Positions 40,001 to 41,915 of a DNA stretch of 64,000 nt are shown here, piece after piece (positions within the stretch are counted from its first letter, which is position 1; every line of letters begins with the position of its first letter). The position numbers and the translations under genes were made by a program. Source of the stretch: Diphasiastrum complanatum (Eukaryota > Streptophyta > Lycopodiopsida > Lycopodiales > Lycopodiaceae). The notes under the pieces are model-generated. The model saw only the letters and a list, made by a program, of their open reading frames with translations, was not told the DNA's origin and made no database searches. Location: assembly GCA_029204225.1 (NCBI GenBank), contig CM055095.1, forward strand, positions 16,088,049 through 16,152,048, in the 5' to 3' direction.

Positions 40001-41915
40001 GGCTCCAAACATTGTTTTCGTGCATTGACTGAATCTCCTCCTCCATGGCAAGGTTCCATTGGGGCCAATACTTGGATTGCTTGGCCTCATTTAGAGTCTT
40101 GGGCTCCAGGATAAAATCATTGGCCTCCTCCATGAGATAGATCATATCGTCGTATTTCTTTGGGGCCTTTTGCGCACGATCAGATCGCCTGAGCTCCGTG
40201 ATCATTGGGGCTTCAACATTCTCTGTCTGTGGTCTGCGGCCTTGCTCTTGTCTCCTTATTGCCGATGCTGGTTCCTCCATGCTCTCTGTTGTTGCCATGT
40301 TTGCTGGTGCTGCAATTTCTTGGTCCATGACGGGTGTGGTCGAAAGCTCGAGATAACTAGTCTGTGCTTCTGCAAGTGGGATATCTCTTGAGCTGTACTA
40401 GGACTCTGATTCGTGGAAATCCACATCCCGAGAGGTAATGACCTTTCTGAGCTCTGGTACATAGACTCTGTAGCCCCTCTGATTTCCTGGGTATCCAACA
40501 AAAAAACCTCGCCTAGCTCTGGGATCCAGCTTGTGTTTGCCAGGCCCTTCTACCGACACGTGACATAGGCATCCAAAAGTTGTGACATGCTCAAAATTTG
40601 CTTTCCTCCCAGTCCATTTTTTTGTGGGTGTCTTCCAATGGATTCTTTCTACAGGCAAGCGATTGTAGATATAAGTAGCTGTGGCCAATGCCTCTCCCCA
40701 AAATGACTTGGGTAACCCTTTAGCATGAAGCATACATCTCATGCTGTTTAACAAGGTTCTGTTCATTCTCTCGCTTAACCCATTTTGTTGGGGATTGTAG
40801 GGACAGGTAAATTCTCTTCTATTCCCATTCTCTTTGCAAAAATTGTCAGGATGGTATCAATCATGCAACGACAAGACAGTTCGCGACTGATCAATCGCTT
40901 GTTGAGATCTTCTACATGCGGTGTGGGCCCATAACCCTTGTTAGATTCACTATAACGCATGTGAAAGCATGCAGCAGAGTCATAGAAGAAAACGATTGCA
41001 AGATTGGCACACAAACCAAGAGGCTAATCAAACAAGACAATTAGAGTGCATCCAATGCGTCGCTGACAGACAAAAGTGAGGTCGTATATTTGAGTACTGA
41101 AAATACAGAAATACATAAGGTGCTGATCCCAAACAAAAGAAGGATGCTATCAGAGCTTCGGTTCTCACCACTTGACATGCATAAAAAAGAAAAGTTGTTT
41201 AATCACGAGTTTCACTAATCTATTTATCACACTAACGTCCTATGCATTATCTAGTCATTTTTGCGTGGGTTCTTGGCATGCTCCATCTGTATGCCAAGAA
41301 CCTGCTGCTGGCCGCGCTCCTATTCCTCCAGCTCATCGATCTGCGTCATTAGGTAGTTCCCTTCCTCCGGGTAGTTGTTACCCTTCATCTTCAGCTGAAA
41401 ATGGTCCCCTCATGTGCAGCTCGACGATCATCCATTGACTTATCACTTCTCACAAAATGCACATACTCTAGTTCCTTTAAGCTCCTTGGAGAATTTTTCA
41501 AAAGATTTTTCCGACAGCCCATGGTGACAAACAATTAGAATTGATACAAGCAATAGAAGTTAGTTGATCCAAATGCAACGTAATTCCGGCTTCCCAATCC
41601 ATTGCAACACAAAAATTTATCTATAGTCATAAGGTACGTAGTCCTTACATCTGATCCCAAAACCTTGGCATCGCGAACCTGCTGCATCATAATGCTGGGT
41701 CTAACTGGCCTGGAATTGCTTCCCTGATTCAGCAATTTTCCAATAAGAAAACCCGTTCCTGCGCTGTGTCTACAGGGAACAGGCCCGCGTTCACGAGAAA
41801 AGCCATCACACAAGGATCGATAGGATCGCCACTGTTCCTCGCTGTGAGCAGCATCGCCCAAAGCTTTCACAATTAATCTGAGAATTCGCCGCCACCGAGA
41901 GCTTCCGCCCTGCAT
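2328..41915 (-). CDS. EFP: Organellar translation elongation factor P, 11 exons over 39.6 kb
   Basis: EF-P relieves ribosome stalling at consecutive prolines. The exons are 41649-41915, 29142-29172, 28870-28883, 28633-28683, 27308-27377, 13749-13815, 13525-13592, 8573-8696, 7510-7549, 2533-2600 and 2328-2346, all with GT/AG introns. They sum to 819 nt and splice in frame to 272 codons plus stop. Residues 1-89 are an Arg-rich, acid-poor leader resembling a mitochondrial presequence. EF-P domain I spans about 90-148 ([17 protein letters not shown]), domain II about 149-212 ([17 protein letters not shown]) and domain III about 215-268 ([15 protein letters not shown]). The EF-P signature is present in [12 protein letters not shown] plus the next exon. 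The loop-tip residue is Arg115, where bacterial EF-P has Lys34 or Arg32. Mitochondrial targeting is an inference; plastid targeting is the alternative. Confidence 0.9.
2533..2600 (-). CDS. EFP: EF-P exon 10
   Basis: Acceptor CTGCAG and donor GTGAGT. It encodes [22 protein letters not shown] and two bases of Arg, which matches the EF-P C-terminal motif (VPlFvneGdkI.VdTrtg.Y..R). Confidence 0.92.
2604..2742. repeat. Direct repeat of 36 bp beside the exon 10 acceptor
   Basis: An identical 36-base string beginning CAGACATAAAATTACC occurs at 2604-2639 and 2707-2742. The first copy overlaps the 3' end of intron 9, three bases from exon 10. Confidence 0.9.
2743..3502. other. Intron 9 spacer
   Basis: AT-rich intronic sequence between the 36-bp repeat and the old LTR element. 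I see no coding homology or repeat boundary in it. Confidence 0.4.
3503..3865 (+). repeat. 5' LTR of the decayed gag-only element
   Basis: Starts AGTTACTACATT and ends TTTTAGCT immediately before the primer site. Shared blocks with 5922-6340 include TTCAAGGCTCT, CCCCTTCTAGA, TTTGCTCTCG and GTGATGCTTTGCTTGT. Confidence 0.65.
3866..3877 (+). other. Primer binding site TGGTATCAAAGG
   Basis: Resembles the initiator-Met tRNA primer site (TGGTATCAGAGC) with two or three changes, directly abutting the LTR end. Confidence 0.6.
4930..5650 (+). pseudogene. Gypsy gag relic
   Basis: Frameshifted and stop-ridden, but retains the Retrotrans_gag core (GRAATWW near 4960, DPQWLA near 5055, the EVVSLYIT region near 5155) and half of a zinc knuckle (PDHQAQDC near 5490). 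It is not translatable as one protein. Confidence 0.7.
5922..6340 (+). repeat. 3' LTR of the decayed gag-only element
   Basis: Starts AGTTACCGAATT and ends CTTCTTAACT. It is longer than the 5' copy through indels and is heavily diverged, so the insertion is old. Confidence 0.65.
6341..7426. other. Intron 9 spacer
   Basis: No gene or element recognised. It is AT-rich and reaches the microsatellite beside exon 9. Confidence 0.4.
7427..7507. repeat. Compound microsatellite (TG)n(AG)n
   Basis: About 20 TG units (7427-7466) run into about 20 AG units (7467-7507). On the minus (gene) strand it is (CT)n(CA)n and begins at intron position +3 after EF-P exon 9. Reading frames across it on both strands are low-complexity artefacts. 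Confidence 0.97.
7510..7549 (-). CDS. EFP: EF-P exon 9 (40 nt), donor beside a microsatellite
   Basis: Acceptor GCTTGCAG. The exon completes a Thr codon and encodes [13 protein letters not shown], the first half of the EF-P family signature. The donor is G|GTTCTCTCT; the intron is a (CT)n tract from its third base, continuous with (CA)n. The exon sits in the correct phase between exons 8 and 10. Confidence 0.88.
7550..8572. other. EF-P intron 8, no insert seen
   Basis: About 1 kb of ordinary AT-rich intron between exons 8 and 9. There is no recognisable transposon or RNA gene. Confidence 0.5.
8573..8696 (-). CDS. EFP: EF-P exon 8
   Basis: This 124-nt exon follows acceptor GATACAG and precedes donor GTAAGG. 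It encodes [20 protein letters not shown] then [20 protein letters not shown], the end of domain II and the linker to domain III, with the family motif P.xVtctVxeaeP.mKGeT. Confidence 0.92.
9085..9640 (-). pseudogene. Gypsy integrase relic
   Basis: Translation in shifting frames gives [58 protein letters not shown] and [14 protein letters not shown]. These are the integrase core blocks with the second catalytic Asp in SDRDPKF. The chromodomain end is not recognisable. Confidence 0.8.
9742..10422 (-). pseudogene. Gypsy RNase H domain (226-codon open frame)
   Basis: Open frame with the RT RNase H family blocks [40 protein letters not shown] and DHESIKWL, ending VVADALSRR. The catalytic acidic residues of ETDAS, YEKEL, DHES and ADALS are present. 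It is separated from the RT frame by a frameshift near 10424. Confidence 0.9.
10426..10966 (-). pseudogene. Gypsy reverse transcriptase
   Basis: Two overlapping frames (10682-10966 and 10426-10701) give [52 protein letters not shown], then [13 protein letters not shown] with the catalytic Asp pair, and [17 protein letters not shown] frameshift near 10690 separates the halves. Confidence 0.92.
11124..11507 (-). pseudogene. Gypsy aspartic protease
   Basis: Contains [20 protein letters not shown] and [14 protein letters not shown], the retropepsin active-site and flap-side blocks of plant Gypsy elements. The usual D-S/T-G triad reads D-D-G. Confidence 0.85.
11690..12420 (-). pseudogene. Gypsy gag relic
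   Basis: Frames at 11908-12204 ([36 protein letters not shown]) look like the C-terminal half of a plant Gypsy gag. A degraded zinc knuckle ([11 protein letters not shown], stop, FQC) lies near 11700-11745. Confidence 0.7.
12911..12923 (-). other. Primer binding site, Met-tRNA-like
   Basis: The minus strand reads TGGAATCAGAGGC, close to the initiator-Met primer site, just inside the LTR that starts at 12926 on the plus strand. Confidence 0.6.
12926..13270 (-). repeat. Probable 5' LTR of the Gypsy relic
   Basis: The plus-strand edge TGTCATATTTG follows the primer site; the outer edge TTGTAACA is a guess. A minus-strand TATA box (TATATATAGGG, near 13049-13060) supports an LTR promoter. No second copy was found in the window. 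Confidence 0.5.
13525..13592 (-). CDS. EFP: EF-P exon 7
   Basis: Sixty-eight nt complete the Asp codon and encode [22 protein letters not shown] and one base of Asp. [11 protein letters not shown] across the junction is the conserved domain II motif (fMdpeTyEqiev). Acceptor GTGCAG, donor GTATGC. Confidence 0.9.
13749..13815 (-). CDS. EFP: EF-P exon 6
   Basis: Sixty-seven nt with acceptor TTGCAG and donor GTAAGT encode [21 protein letters not shown] and the first two bases of Asp. The block LTFLYDEGE matches the start of EF-P domain II (vtFLYtDgd). Confidence 0.9.
14190..14390. repeat. Tandem duplication, unit about 85 bp
   Basis: The string GGTGATCATATCCCATTTG and its downstream TGATCACTTGGT occur at about 14200-14232 and 14288-14316, followed in both copies by related sequence ending in CCAATCCGGG. 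The repeat contains TGATCA palindromes. Confidence 0.8.
14400..14666 (-). pseudogene. Old Gypsy RT relic, downstream half
   Basis: Minus-strand pieces [20 protein letters not shown], then MPFGLFI and [16 protein letters not shown], correspond to Gypsy RT blocks GYNQI..DQEKTAF, MPFGLCNAP and vFmDDFsVyG. The upstream half is at 25646-25880, so this RT was interrupted by the Copia insertion at 14667-25645. Confidence 0.75.
14667..14736 (-). repeat. 3' LTR of Copia, outer piece
   Basis: TGTAGGAAAGCAAGAGTC onward matches 25196-25265. It ends at the CCAAC target duplication (14732-14736) of the chromovirus. Confidence 0.9.
14737..15174 (-). repeat. 3' LTR of the chromovirus
   Basis: 438 bp, edges AGTTACGAATAG and GAGTCCATAACT on the plus strand. 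Outside it is CCAAC; inside it is the integrase/chromodomain end. Confidence 0.95.
15118..16210 (-). CDS. Chromovirus integrase core and chromodomain
   Basis: Overlapping frames. 15926-16210 holds [33 protein letters not shown] and [17 protein letters not shown]. 15600-15930 holds [20 protein letters not shown] and the GPY/F-like region. 15118-15529 holds [11 protein letters not shown]-type sequence, then a chromodomain, [32 protein letters not shown]. Frameshifts near 15930 and 15570 break it. The aromatic and W residues of the chromodomain are largely kept. Confidence 0.9.
16207..17025 (-). CDS. Chromovirus RT palm fused to the integrase zinc finger
   Basis: One open frame. RT blocks are [51 protein letters not shown] and [20 protein letters not shown], ending [10 protein letters not shown]. 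It then jumps to [40 protein letters not shown] and CPFC, the HHCC zinc finger of integrase. The whole RNase H domain is missing without loss of frame. Confidence 0.93.
   Translation of the reverse strand: MHPSDEHKTAFRTHLGLYEFRVLPFGVTNGPPTFQNVMNNVMRPLLGHCVLVYFDDILIFSQSLAEHVSHLSSIFQLLVHHQLFAKFSKCSFTVSEIEFLGFLVCNGHIRLDPHKVQAIQDWPIPTDIHHVRIFLGLATHLCRPVPHFATIAAPLHALLKKSSTFLWTSDCQSAFNTLRRAVVDDSLCIPSSLGIRSQLLSDAHSSPIGGHFGFRKSYARLKDHFYRPSLRSELPVLICTCPFCLCNKYSRAKSAGFSRIGLFLIANGLIYL
17099..17314 (-). pseudogene. Chromovirus RT, N-terminal part
   Basis: [20 protein letters not shown], then [20 protein letters not shown] and a degraded [11 protein letters not shown], the entry to Gypsy RT. A frameshift near 17175 and a second near 17070 separate it from the palm. 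Confidence 0.88.
17362..17808 (-). pseudogene. Chromovirus protease, C-terminal part
   Basis: Contains [20 protein letters not shown] and [10 protein letters not shown], the second half of a plant Gypsy aspartic protease (DvILGmdWL). The D-S/T-G active-site part should lie just upstream, where the Copia gag fragment sits. Confidence 0.85.
17800..18215 (+). pseudogene. Copia gag fragment inside the chromovirus, reversed
   Basis: The plus strand encodes [20 protein letters not shown] and [12 protein letters not shown], then, after frameshifts, [31 protein letters not shown] and [10 protein letters not shown]. This is the UBN2 gag core, like the gag at 56027-56428. It lies opposite to the host element and replaces the gag/protease junction including the protease active site. 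Confidence 0.85.
18196..19437 (-). CDS. Chromovirus gag
   Basis: A 413-codon frame. [12 protein letters not shown] lies near the start, then a Pro-rich stretch, then the Retrotrans_gag core ([72 protein letters not shown]) and a zinc knuckle [15 protein letters not shown] better start ([10 protein letters not shown], near 19460) is out of frame and has a stop, so gag is already frameshifted at its N-terminus. The C-terminal end is cut by the inserted Copia gag piece. Confidence 0.93.
   Translation of the reverse strand: MRLLRKPYPISSGLVLRFDTVMTGFATMQSQIDSLQPHGPGKAPVFPSFGTPPPFGFPSSSASQLGGGQFIPPNPPPGFFSRPPLPEPHFARDFRDRVQLATYFGSSDGNLLENWFAKLDTYFQIYPKTDPQKIQLAALHLDGRAATWWRVYRADPDREGLHLWHAFRRNLRHAMIDPQWLDRQRDTFRSLTQTSDLASYTDQFMELSYLFTDLQPTELISRYIAWLRGALRYDVSSFHPPTLVEAMSLASTLQHTYSDTLPSRFSRPRPSASSFLATSTPTPAPSVPALSIVPSSPHPPTPRPAFVQRYTSAEFADLQQKRLCFRCKSLDHFARDCRQPLPTTTAVFYHEGTTPDDSDIYIHISDEPDLSSEPSTDLLPATCHAQLAYATWTGRPGPRSIRLRVRITAMRTP
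20054..20065 (-). other. Primer binding site TGGTATCAGAGC
   Basis: Perfect initiator-Met primer site touching LTR base 20066. This fixes the unusual LTR terminus from the inside. Confidence 0.95.
20066..20509 (-). repeat. 5' LTR of the chromovirus
   Basis: 444 bp, edges AGTTACAAATAG and GAGTCCATAACT. The inner edge abuts the primer site with no spacer. The outer edge is followed by CCAAC. Confidence 0.95.
20510..20884 (-). repeat. 3' LTR of Copia, inner piece
   Basis: Begins with the second CCAAC copy, continues with (GA)n, and ends TTTCTAACA. It matches 25277-25645. On the minus strand the purine tract TAAGGAGGG precedes it (20885-20893). Confidence 0.9.
20922..21884 (-). pseudogene. Copia RT C-terminal remnant plus RNase H
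   Basis: Frame 21291-21884 starts just past the expected YVDD block ([74 protein letters not shown]). Frame 20922-21197 has [33 protein letters not shown] and [12 protein letters not shown] of the RNase H. The RT fingers and palm, including the catalytic Asp residues, are missing between this piece and 21884-21900. Confidence 0.9.
21827..22661 (-). pseudogene. Copia integrase C-terminal part
   Basis: Two frames, 22353-22661 ([39 protein letters not shown]) and 21827-22432 ([36 protein letters not shown]), joined by a frameshift near 22390. They match the end of the integrase core with its catalytic Glu region and the GKGY-type tail. It then runs into an abrupt deletion junction. Confidence 0.88.
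22666..24579 (-). CDS. Copia gag-protease-integrase open frame
   Basis: A long open frame; the likely gag start is [10 protein letters not shown] (near 24495), not the first Met. Gag (UBN2 type) has [10 protein letters not shown] and [10 protein letters not shown]. The zinc knuckle is [14 protein letters not shown]. The protease block reads [13 protein letters not shown], where the residues after DSG that normally read ASxHM are missing. Then come [17 protein letters not shown] and CEGCILGKF (pre-integrase), and [23 protein letters not shown] and LRTDRGGEI (integrase core). The frame is lost just after GGE. Confidence 0.92.
   Translation of the reverse strand: MFVANFLSRFGCGKALSYLLQAEILLEVMAKESEAAISSLFSEDRLDGTNYSLWSYMMKNLLIAKGLWDLVNGDEERPPSLAAPTPRGSSSSTSSSPSSEEQKKWDRRDAQAHSMVALAVKRSILPHIRSCKTSKSAWDTLYTMCRVKNPARVVYLRNQLSLLKMQEGDQVTNHLTKIKDLREELLNIDEIIEDAQFVSITLNSLPSSYLPFVSSLSISLGGHQLSFDELVGLLLQEEQTRQNFAGDTQQDQAFFTKGKGKGKSKGKGKPPSKDEQKPIGGQDVNTQKKKGKCHYCKKYRHYIKDCKKKLAKEVSKGIDTSASLATLEQELEASGDLFNQDYAFVSNITSTSMRNSSSVLQDADFQPIEWVIDSGQEAFTKLVKVQNGSKVQCADDASYSIHGIGIVAIILPNGEKKYIKNVLYVPGIKKNLLSVSTMLKQGLVVEFKEDKCLVKDPKRSLLIIVSGTMHAGLFIMDTYERRIPSTCLVASTSQSLKLAELWHARFGHLNFASLKKLKTFNMVEDIPTIEQPEGHVCEGCILGKFQRKPFPIDGTIMVLDKFDLVHSDVCGPMRTESIGKCIYFMTFIDDFSRFTWIYPMKAKSKVFQRFKDFLAMVENQFGHSLKTLRTDRGGEIH
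25184..25195 (-). other. Primer binding site TGGTATCAGAGC
   Basis: Perfect 12-base match to the plant initiator-Met tRNA primer site, directly abutting the LTR. Confidence 0.92.
25196..25645 (-). repeat. 5' LTR of the Copia element
   Basis: 450 bp. The plus-strand edge is TGTAGGAAAGC and the outer edge TTTCTAATA, where the other copy ends TTTCTAACA (a C to T change destroying the canonical CA). It contains (GA)n and CAAATGCCACTAAACCC blocks shared with 20510-20884. Confidence 0.9.
25646..25880 (-). pseudogene. Old Gypsy RT relic, upstream half
   Basis: Minus-strand pieces ([11 protein letters not shown] near 25830, [17 protein letters not shown] near 25740, [10 protein letters not shown] in a shifted frame near 25695) match the start of Gypsy RT (PKKNGKLRICVDYRKLN..KDPFPLPF). 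It ends at the GTGTC target duplication and resumes at 14666. Confidence 0.75.
25881..27307. other. Remainder of EF-P intron 5
   Basis: Sequence between the old Gypsy relic and exon 5. Some decayed Gypsy sequence may extend to about 26000. No other gene or element is seen; the short frames at 26000-26340 are not supported. Confidence 0.4.
27308..27377 (-). CDS. EFP: EF-P exon 5
   Basis: Seventy nt encode [23 protein letters not shown] and the first base of a Lys codon, the end of EF-P domain I. Acceptor GAGCAG, donor GTATGTATG. It is followed by the largest intron (13.5 kb), which holds the three-level transposon nest. Confidence 0.9.
27378..28632. other. EF-P intron 4, no insert seen
   Basis: A 1255-bp intron with no recognisable element. 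The open frames at 27938-28469 have no family resemblance. Confidence 0.45.
28633..28683 (-). CDS. EFP: EF-P exon 4 (loop-tip exon)
   Basis: Seventeen codons in phase 0 on both sides: [17 protein letters not shown]. It carries the conserved loop that reaches toward the tRNA acceptor end in bacterial EF-P. The tip residue is Arg (protein position 115). Acceptor TATAG, donor GTTATG. Confidence 0.9.
28870..28883 (-). CDS. EFP: EF-P exon 3, 14-nt micro-exon
   Basis: The exon is GACGTCTACTACAG, between ...TTTGAGAAG and GTATGG. It completes the split Gly codon and adds R-L-L-Q, giving [16 protein letters not shown] across exons 2-4, which is the expected EF-P pattern (ERKG.xYQVLK). Without it the frame breaks. 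The acceptor has a weak pyrimidine tract. Confidence 0.8.
29142..29172 (-). CDS. EFP: EF-P exon 2 (31 nt)
   Basis: Acceptor TCATGCAG and donor GTCAGACC. It encodes [10 protein letters not shown] plus one base of a Gly codon, the first beta strand of the EF-P KOW-like domain. It follows a 12.5 kb intron that carries a LINE and two Copia elements. Confidence 0.85.
29173..29845. other. Start of the 3' part of EF-P intron 1
   Basis: AT-rich intronic sequence without a recognisable element. It leads into a plus-strand integrase relic. Confidence 0.4.
29846..30060 (+). pseudogene. Gypsy integrase relic
   Basis: The plus strand gives [29 protein letters not shown], then in other frames [12 protein letters not shown] and VIRDHDGQ. 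These parallel the Gypsy integrase blocks FItgLPrTq.g.DaIWVVVDRLTKsAHF and LPsdIVSDRDgqF. It is antisense to EF-P and heavily decayed. Confidence 0.7.
30431..30534 (+). repeat. Repeat unit ending in (GA)33
   Basis: CTTCAGTTCAGTTTATTGTG followed by ATCTCAAATG and about 66 bases of GA (30469-30534). Near-identical lead-ins precede the GA tracts at 33784-33830 and 33978-34012. Confidence 0.9.
31027..31215 (-). pseudogene. LINE C-terminal zinc finger (zf-RVT)
   Basis: In a neighbouring frame the minus strand reads [20 protein letters not shown] followed by CPVYYEIR, a CxxC...HxxxxC zinc finger typical of plant LINE polyproteins. Confidence 0.75.
31728..32292 (-). pseudogene. LINE reverse transcriptase, C-terminal half
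   Basis: Continues across the solo LTR with STIGVK, stop, [17 protein letters not shown], then [20 protein letters not shown] with the catalytic Asp pair, and [17 protein letters not shown] with YTYLGVLFT. The GVRQGC block has a stop in place of Gln. Confidence 0.92.
32293..32735 (-). repeat. Solo LTR of the AG...CT chromovirus family
   Basis: 443 bp, edges AGTTACGAATAAAG and GAGTCCATAACT. It is nearly identical to 14737-15174 and 20066-20509. It is flanked by the exact duplication CTGAC (32288-32292 and 32736-32740) and interrupts the LINE RT, whose frame resumes on the other side. Confidence 0.96.
32741..33306 (-). pseudogene. LINE reverse transcriptase, N-terminal half
   Basis: Frame 33040-33306 has [24 protein letters not shown] and [10 protein letters not shown]. 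The next frame has [20 protein letters not shown], one stop, then [20 protein letters not shown], with the first catalytic Asp in VDFRKAFD. It reads up to the CTGAC duplication beside the solo LTR. Confidence 0.9.
33640..34012 (+). repeat. Tandem repeat of about 190 bp ending in (GA)n
   Basis: Two units start GGACATGTGTC, pass through TTTCAGCCATGATTCAGTA and short TATGGTTCAG repeats, and end in TTTGTTG(T)(A/G)ATCTCA plus (GA)n (33784-33830, 33978-34012). The first unit overlaps the 5' edge of the LINE. A partial third unit is at 30431-30534. Confidence 0.8.
34142..35565 (-). CDS. Copia integrase and partial RT
   Basis: 35056-35565: [64 protein letters not shown] and [12 protein letters not shown] frameshift near 35085 leads to 34142-35059: [40 protein letters not shown], then RT start [33 protein letters not shown] and [24 protein letters not shown] and RNase H are absent. 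Confidence 0.92.
35598..36881 (-). CDS. Copia gag-protease
   Basis: A 427-codon frame starting [20 protein letters not shown], with UBN2 gag blocks ([33 protein letters not shown]), zinc knuckle [14 protein letters not shown], protease [18 protein letters not shown] and [16 protein letters not shown]. The protease DSGA is intact. The stop at 35598-35600 separates it from the integrase frame by about 30 bp. Confidence 0.93.
   Translation of the reverse strand: MDPSSSSSLIDRLDGDNYHLWKFKMKVILLAKALWDIVDGIELKPEGDAAIITKWRLRDGKAFAMITLNIKDTQISHIRAAQTAKDAWDIIAILYDIKDVTSKLHPREKFFTLRMSDADSVSSHLKTFKNLMEQMTATGSVIEDSDALMTLLSSLPEAYENWVMAISTQEHLTLSRVISLLLQEEIRRSASSSGSRSDPQALYSKNQKFRSKRSTKSGYIDKKSNMQSGPNSSLGSNSSSSSFQPVQRLFCRYCKRTGHEIKDCRTLKYNNEKKKQFQQQAHSATTSHSNQQQEEEDEATFMNKEGEQQDIDSWCLDSGAIQHMTHHRDWIKDYKSFTHSRVVQLRDTSSHSIEGEGTVRVEFKRGEVKLLSNVLHVPNLTKNLFSVSRITDSGRRVEFDTDGCTILDKSRKVLSYGRRSGYLYKLS
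37010..37021 (-). other. Primer binding site TAGTATCAGAGC
   Basis: One mismatch to the initiator-Met primer site, abutting the LTR edge TGTCGTAAAAC at 37022. Confidence 0.85.
37022..37458 (-). repeat. 5' LTR of the truncated Copia
   Basis: The inner edge TGTCGTAAAACATGG is firm. The outer edge GGTCTGCCA (37458) is inferred from the TG/CA rule. A minus-strand TATA run (TATATATACAAGC, near 37312-37325) supports an LTR promoter. Confidence 0.7.
37459..37835. repeat. CGAAGGTG-rich degenerate repeats
   Basis: Short variants of GCGAAGGTAGGAAAAAG and CGAAGGTGCC recur. A longer unit of about 80-90 bp (starting AAATGGTTTCTAAGGCATTC) occurs twice in tandem at about 37627-37705 and 37706-37797. No protein or known family is seen. 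It abuts the outer edge of the Copia LTR. Confidence 0.85.
38037..38543 (-). repeat. 3' LTR of the compact Copia
   Basis: 507 bp, edges TGTTAGATTCAC and CATTGACTAATCA. The RNase H frame stops inside it (TAG at 38537-38539). Confidence 0.95.
38537..39202 (-). CDS. Copia RNase H
   Basis: [93 protein letters not shown] and [20 protein letters not shown]. These are the Copia RNase H blocks with the acidic catalytic residues kept. It ends IEGEFD with the stop inside the 3' LTR. Confidence 0.94.
   Translation of the reverse strand: MVGSLMYAAVCTRPDIAYSVNKVSQYAHNPGKTHWKAAKRILQYLKGSLNQSLCYYQSTRRIVGYADADWGGDSDTRRSTSGFVFMCAGGAITWGSVRQRSVATCTMQSEHMSLCHAAKEAMWLQNVLTEWSLSQRTVLILNDNQSCISVTRNGGNHKRSKHIDLQYRFVKELIEEGRLQVEYCPTEEMIADIFTKSLPRDLHQNLTFKMGMRSSIEGEFD
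39381..40328 (-). CDS. Copia reverse transcriptase
   Basis: 315 codons. [97 protein letters not shown] and [13 protein letters not shown] include both catalytic Asp sites (SDVKTAF, YVDD). A stop after GIEIARNI and further stops at 39210-39370 separate it from RNase H. Confidence 0.94.
   Translation of the reverse strand: MDQEIAAPANMATTESMEEPASAIRRQEQGRRPQTENVEAPMITELRRSDRAQKAPKKYDDMIYLMEEANDFILEPKTLNEAKQSKYWPQWNLAMEEEIQSMHENNVWSLVDLSKGRKAVGCKWVFKVKIQPDGSINRFKARLVAKGCSQTEGIDYNETYAPVVRIASIRLMLALATQFGRKVWQSDVKTAFLNGILKETIYMMQPPEFNDESGSVCCLHRAIYGLKQGCREWNQRFDESVKRMGMKGCHIDGSMYTSIEGETVVLLAIYVDDILITGNSDQKIREIQTALAQEFRVKELGEVAYCLGIEIARNI
40398..41014 (-). pseudogene. Copia integrase C-terminal remnant
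   Basis: Frame 40775-41014 contains [20 protein letters not shown], a frameshifted form of the integrase block before PxQNG. Frame 40398-40766 has [49 protein letters not shown] and [18 protein letters not shown]. Everything upstream is gone. Confidence 0.88.
40939..41445 (-). repeat. 5' LTR of the compact Copia
   Basis: 507 bp, edges TGTTAGATTCAC and CATTGACTTATCA. The sequence just inside (AGGGTTATGGGCCC on the minus strand) is not a Met primer site. Confidence 0.95.
41649..41915 (-). CDS. EFP: EF-P exon 1 (start codon, targeting leader)
   Basis: There are 89 codons from ATG at 41915, ending GGATCAGAT before the donor GTAAGG. The protein begins [20 protein letters not shown], an Arg-rich amphipathic start typical of mitochondrial presequences, and ends KVLGSD. 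It runs straight into [10 protein letters not shown] of exon 2 with no frame change (phase 0). No in-frame upstream Met was needed. Confidence 0.85.

Larger units (their letters stand above)
38037..41445 (-). mobile_element. Compact Copia with two LTRs, lacking gag to integrase
   Basis: 3409 bp, bounded by the duplication CTTCT (38032-38036 and 41446-41450) and two 507-bp LTRs. The internal part begins in the middle of integrase, then holds RT and RNase H. Gag, protease, the integrase core start and a recognisable primer site are missing. A purine tract (GAGGGGGAATT on the minus strand, 38544-38554) precedes the 3' LTR. The LTRs differ by roughly 17 bases by eye. It lies in EF-P intron 1 in sense, 200 bp from exon 1. 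Confidence 0.95.
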
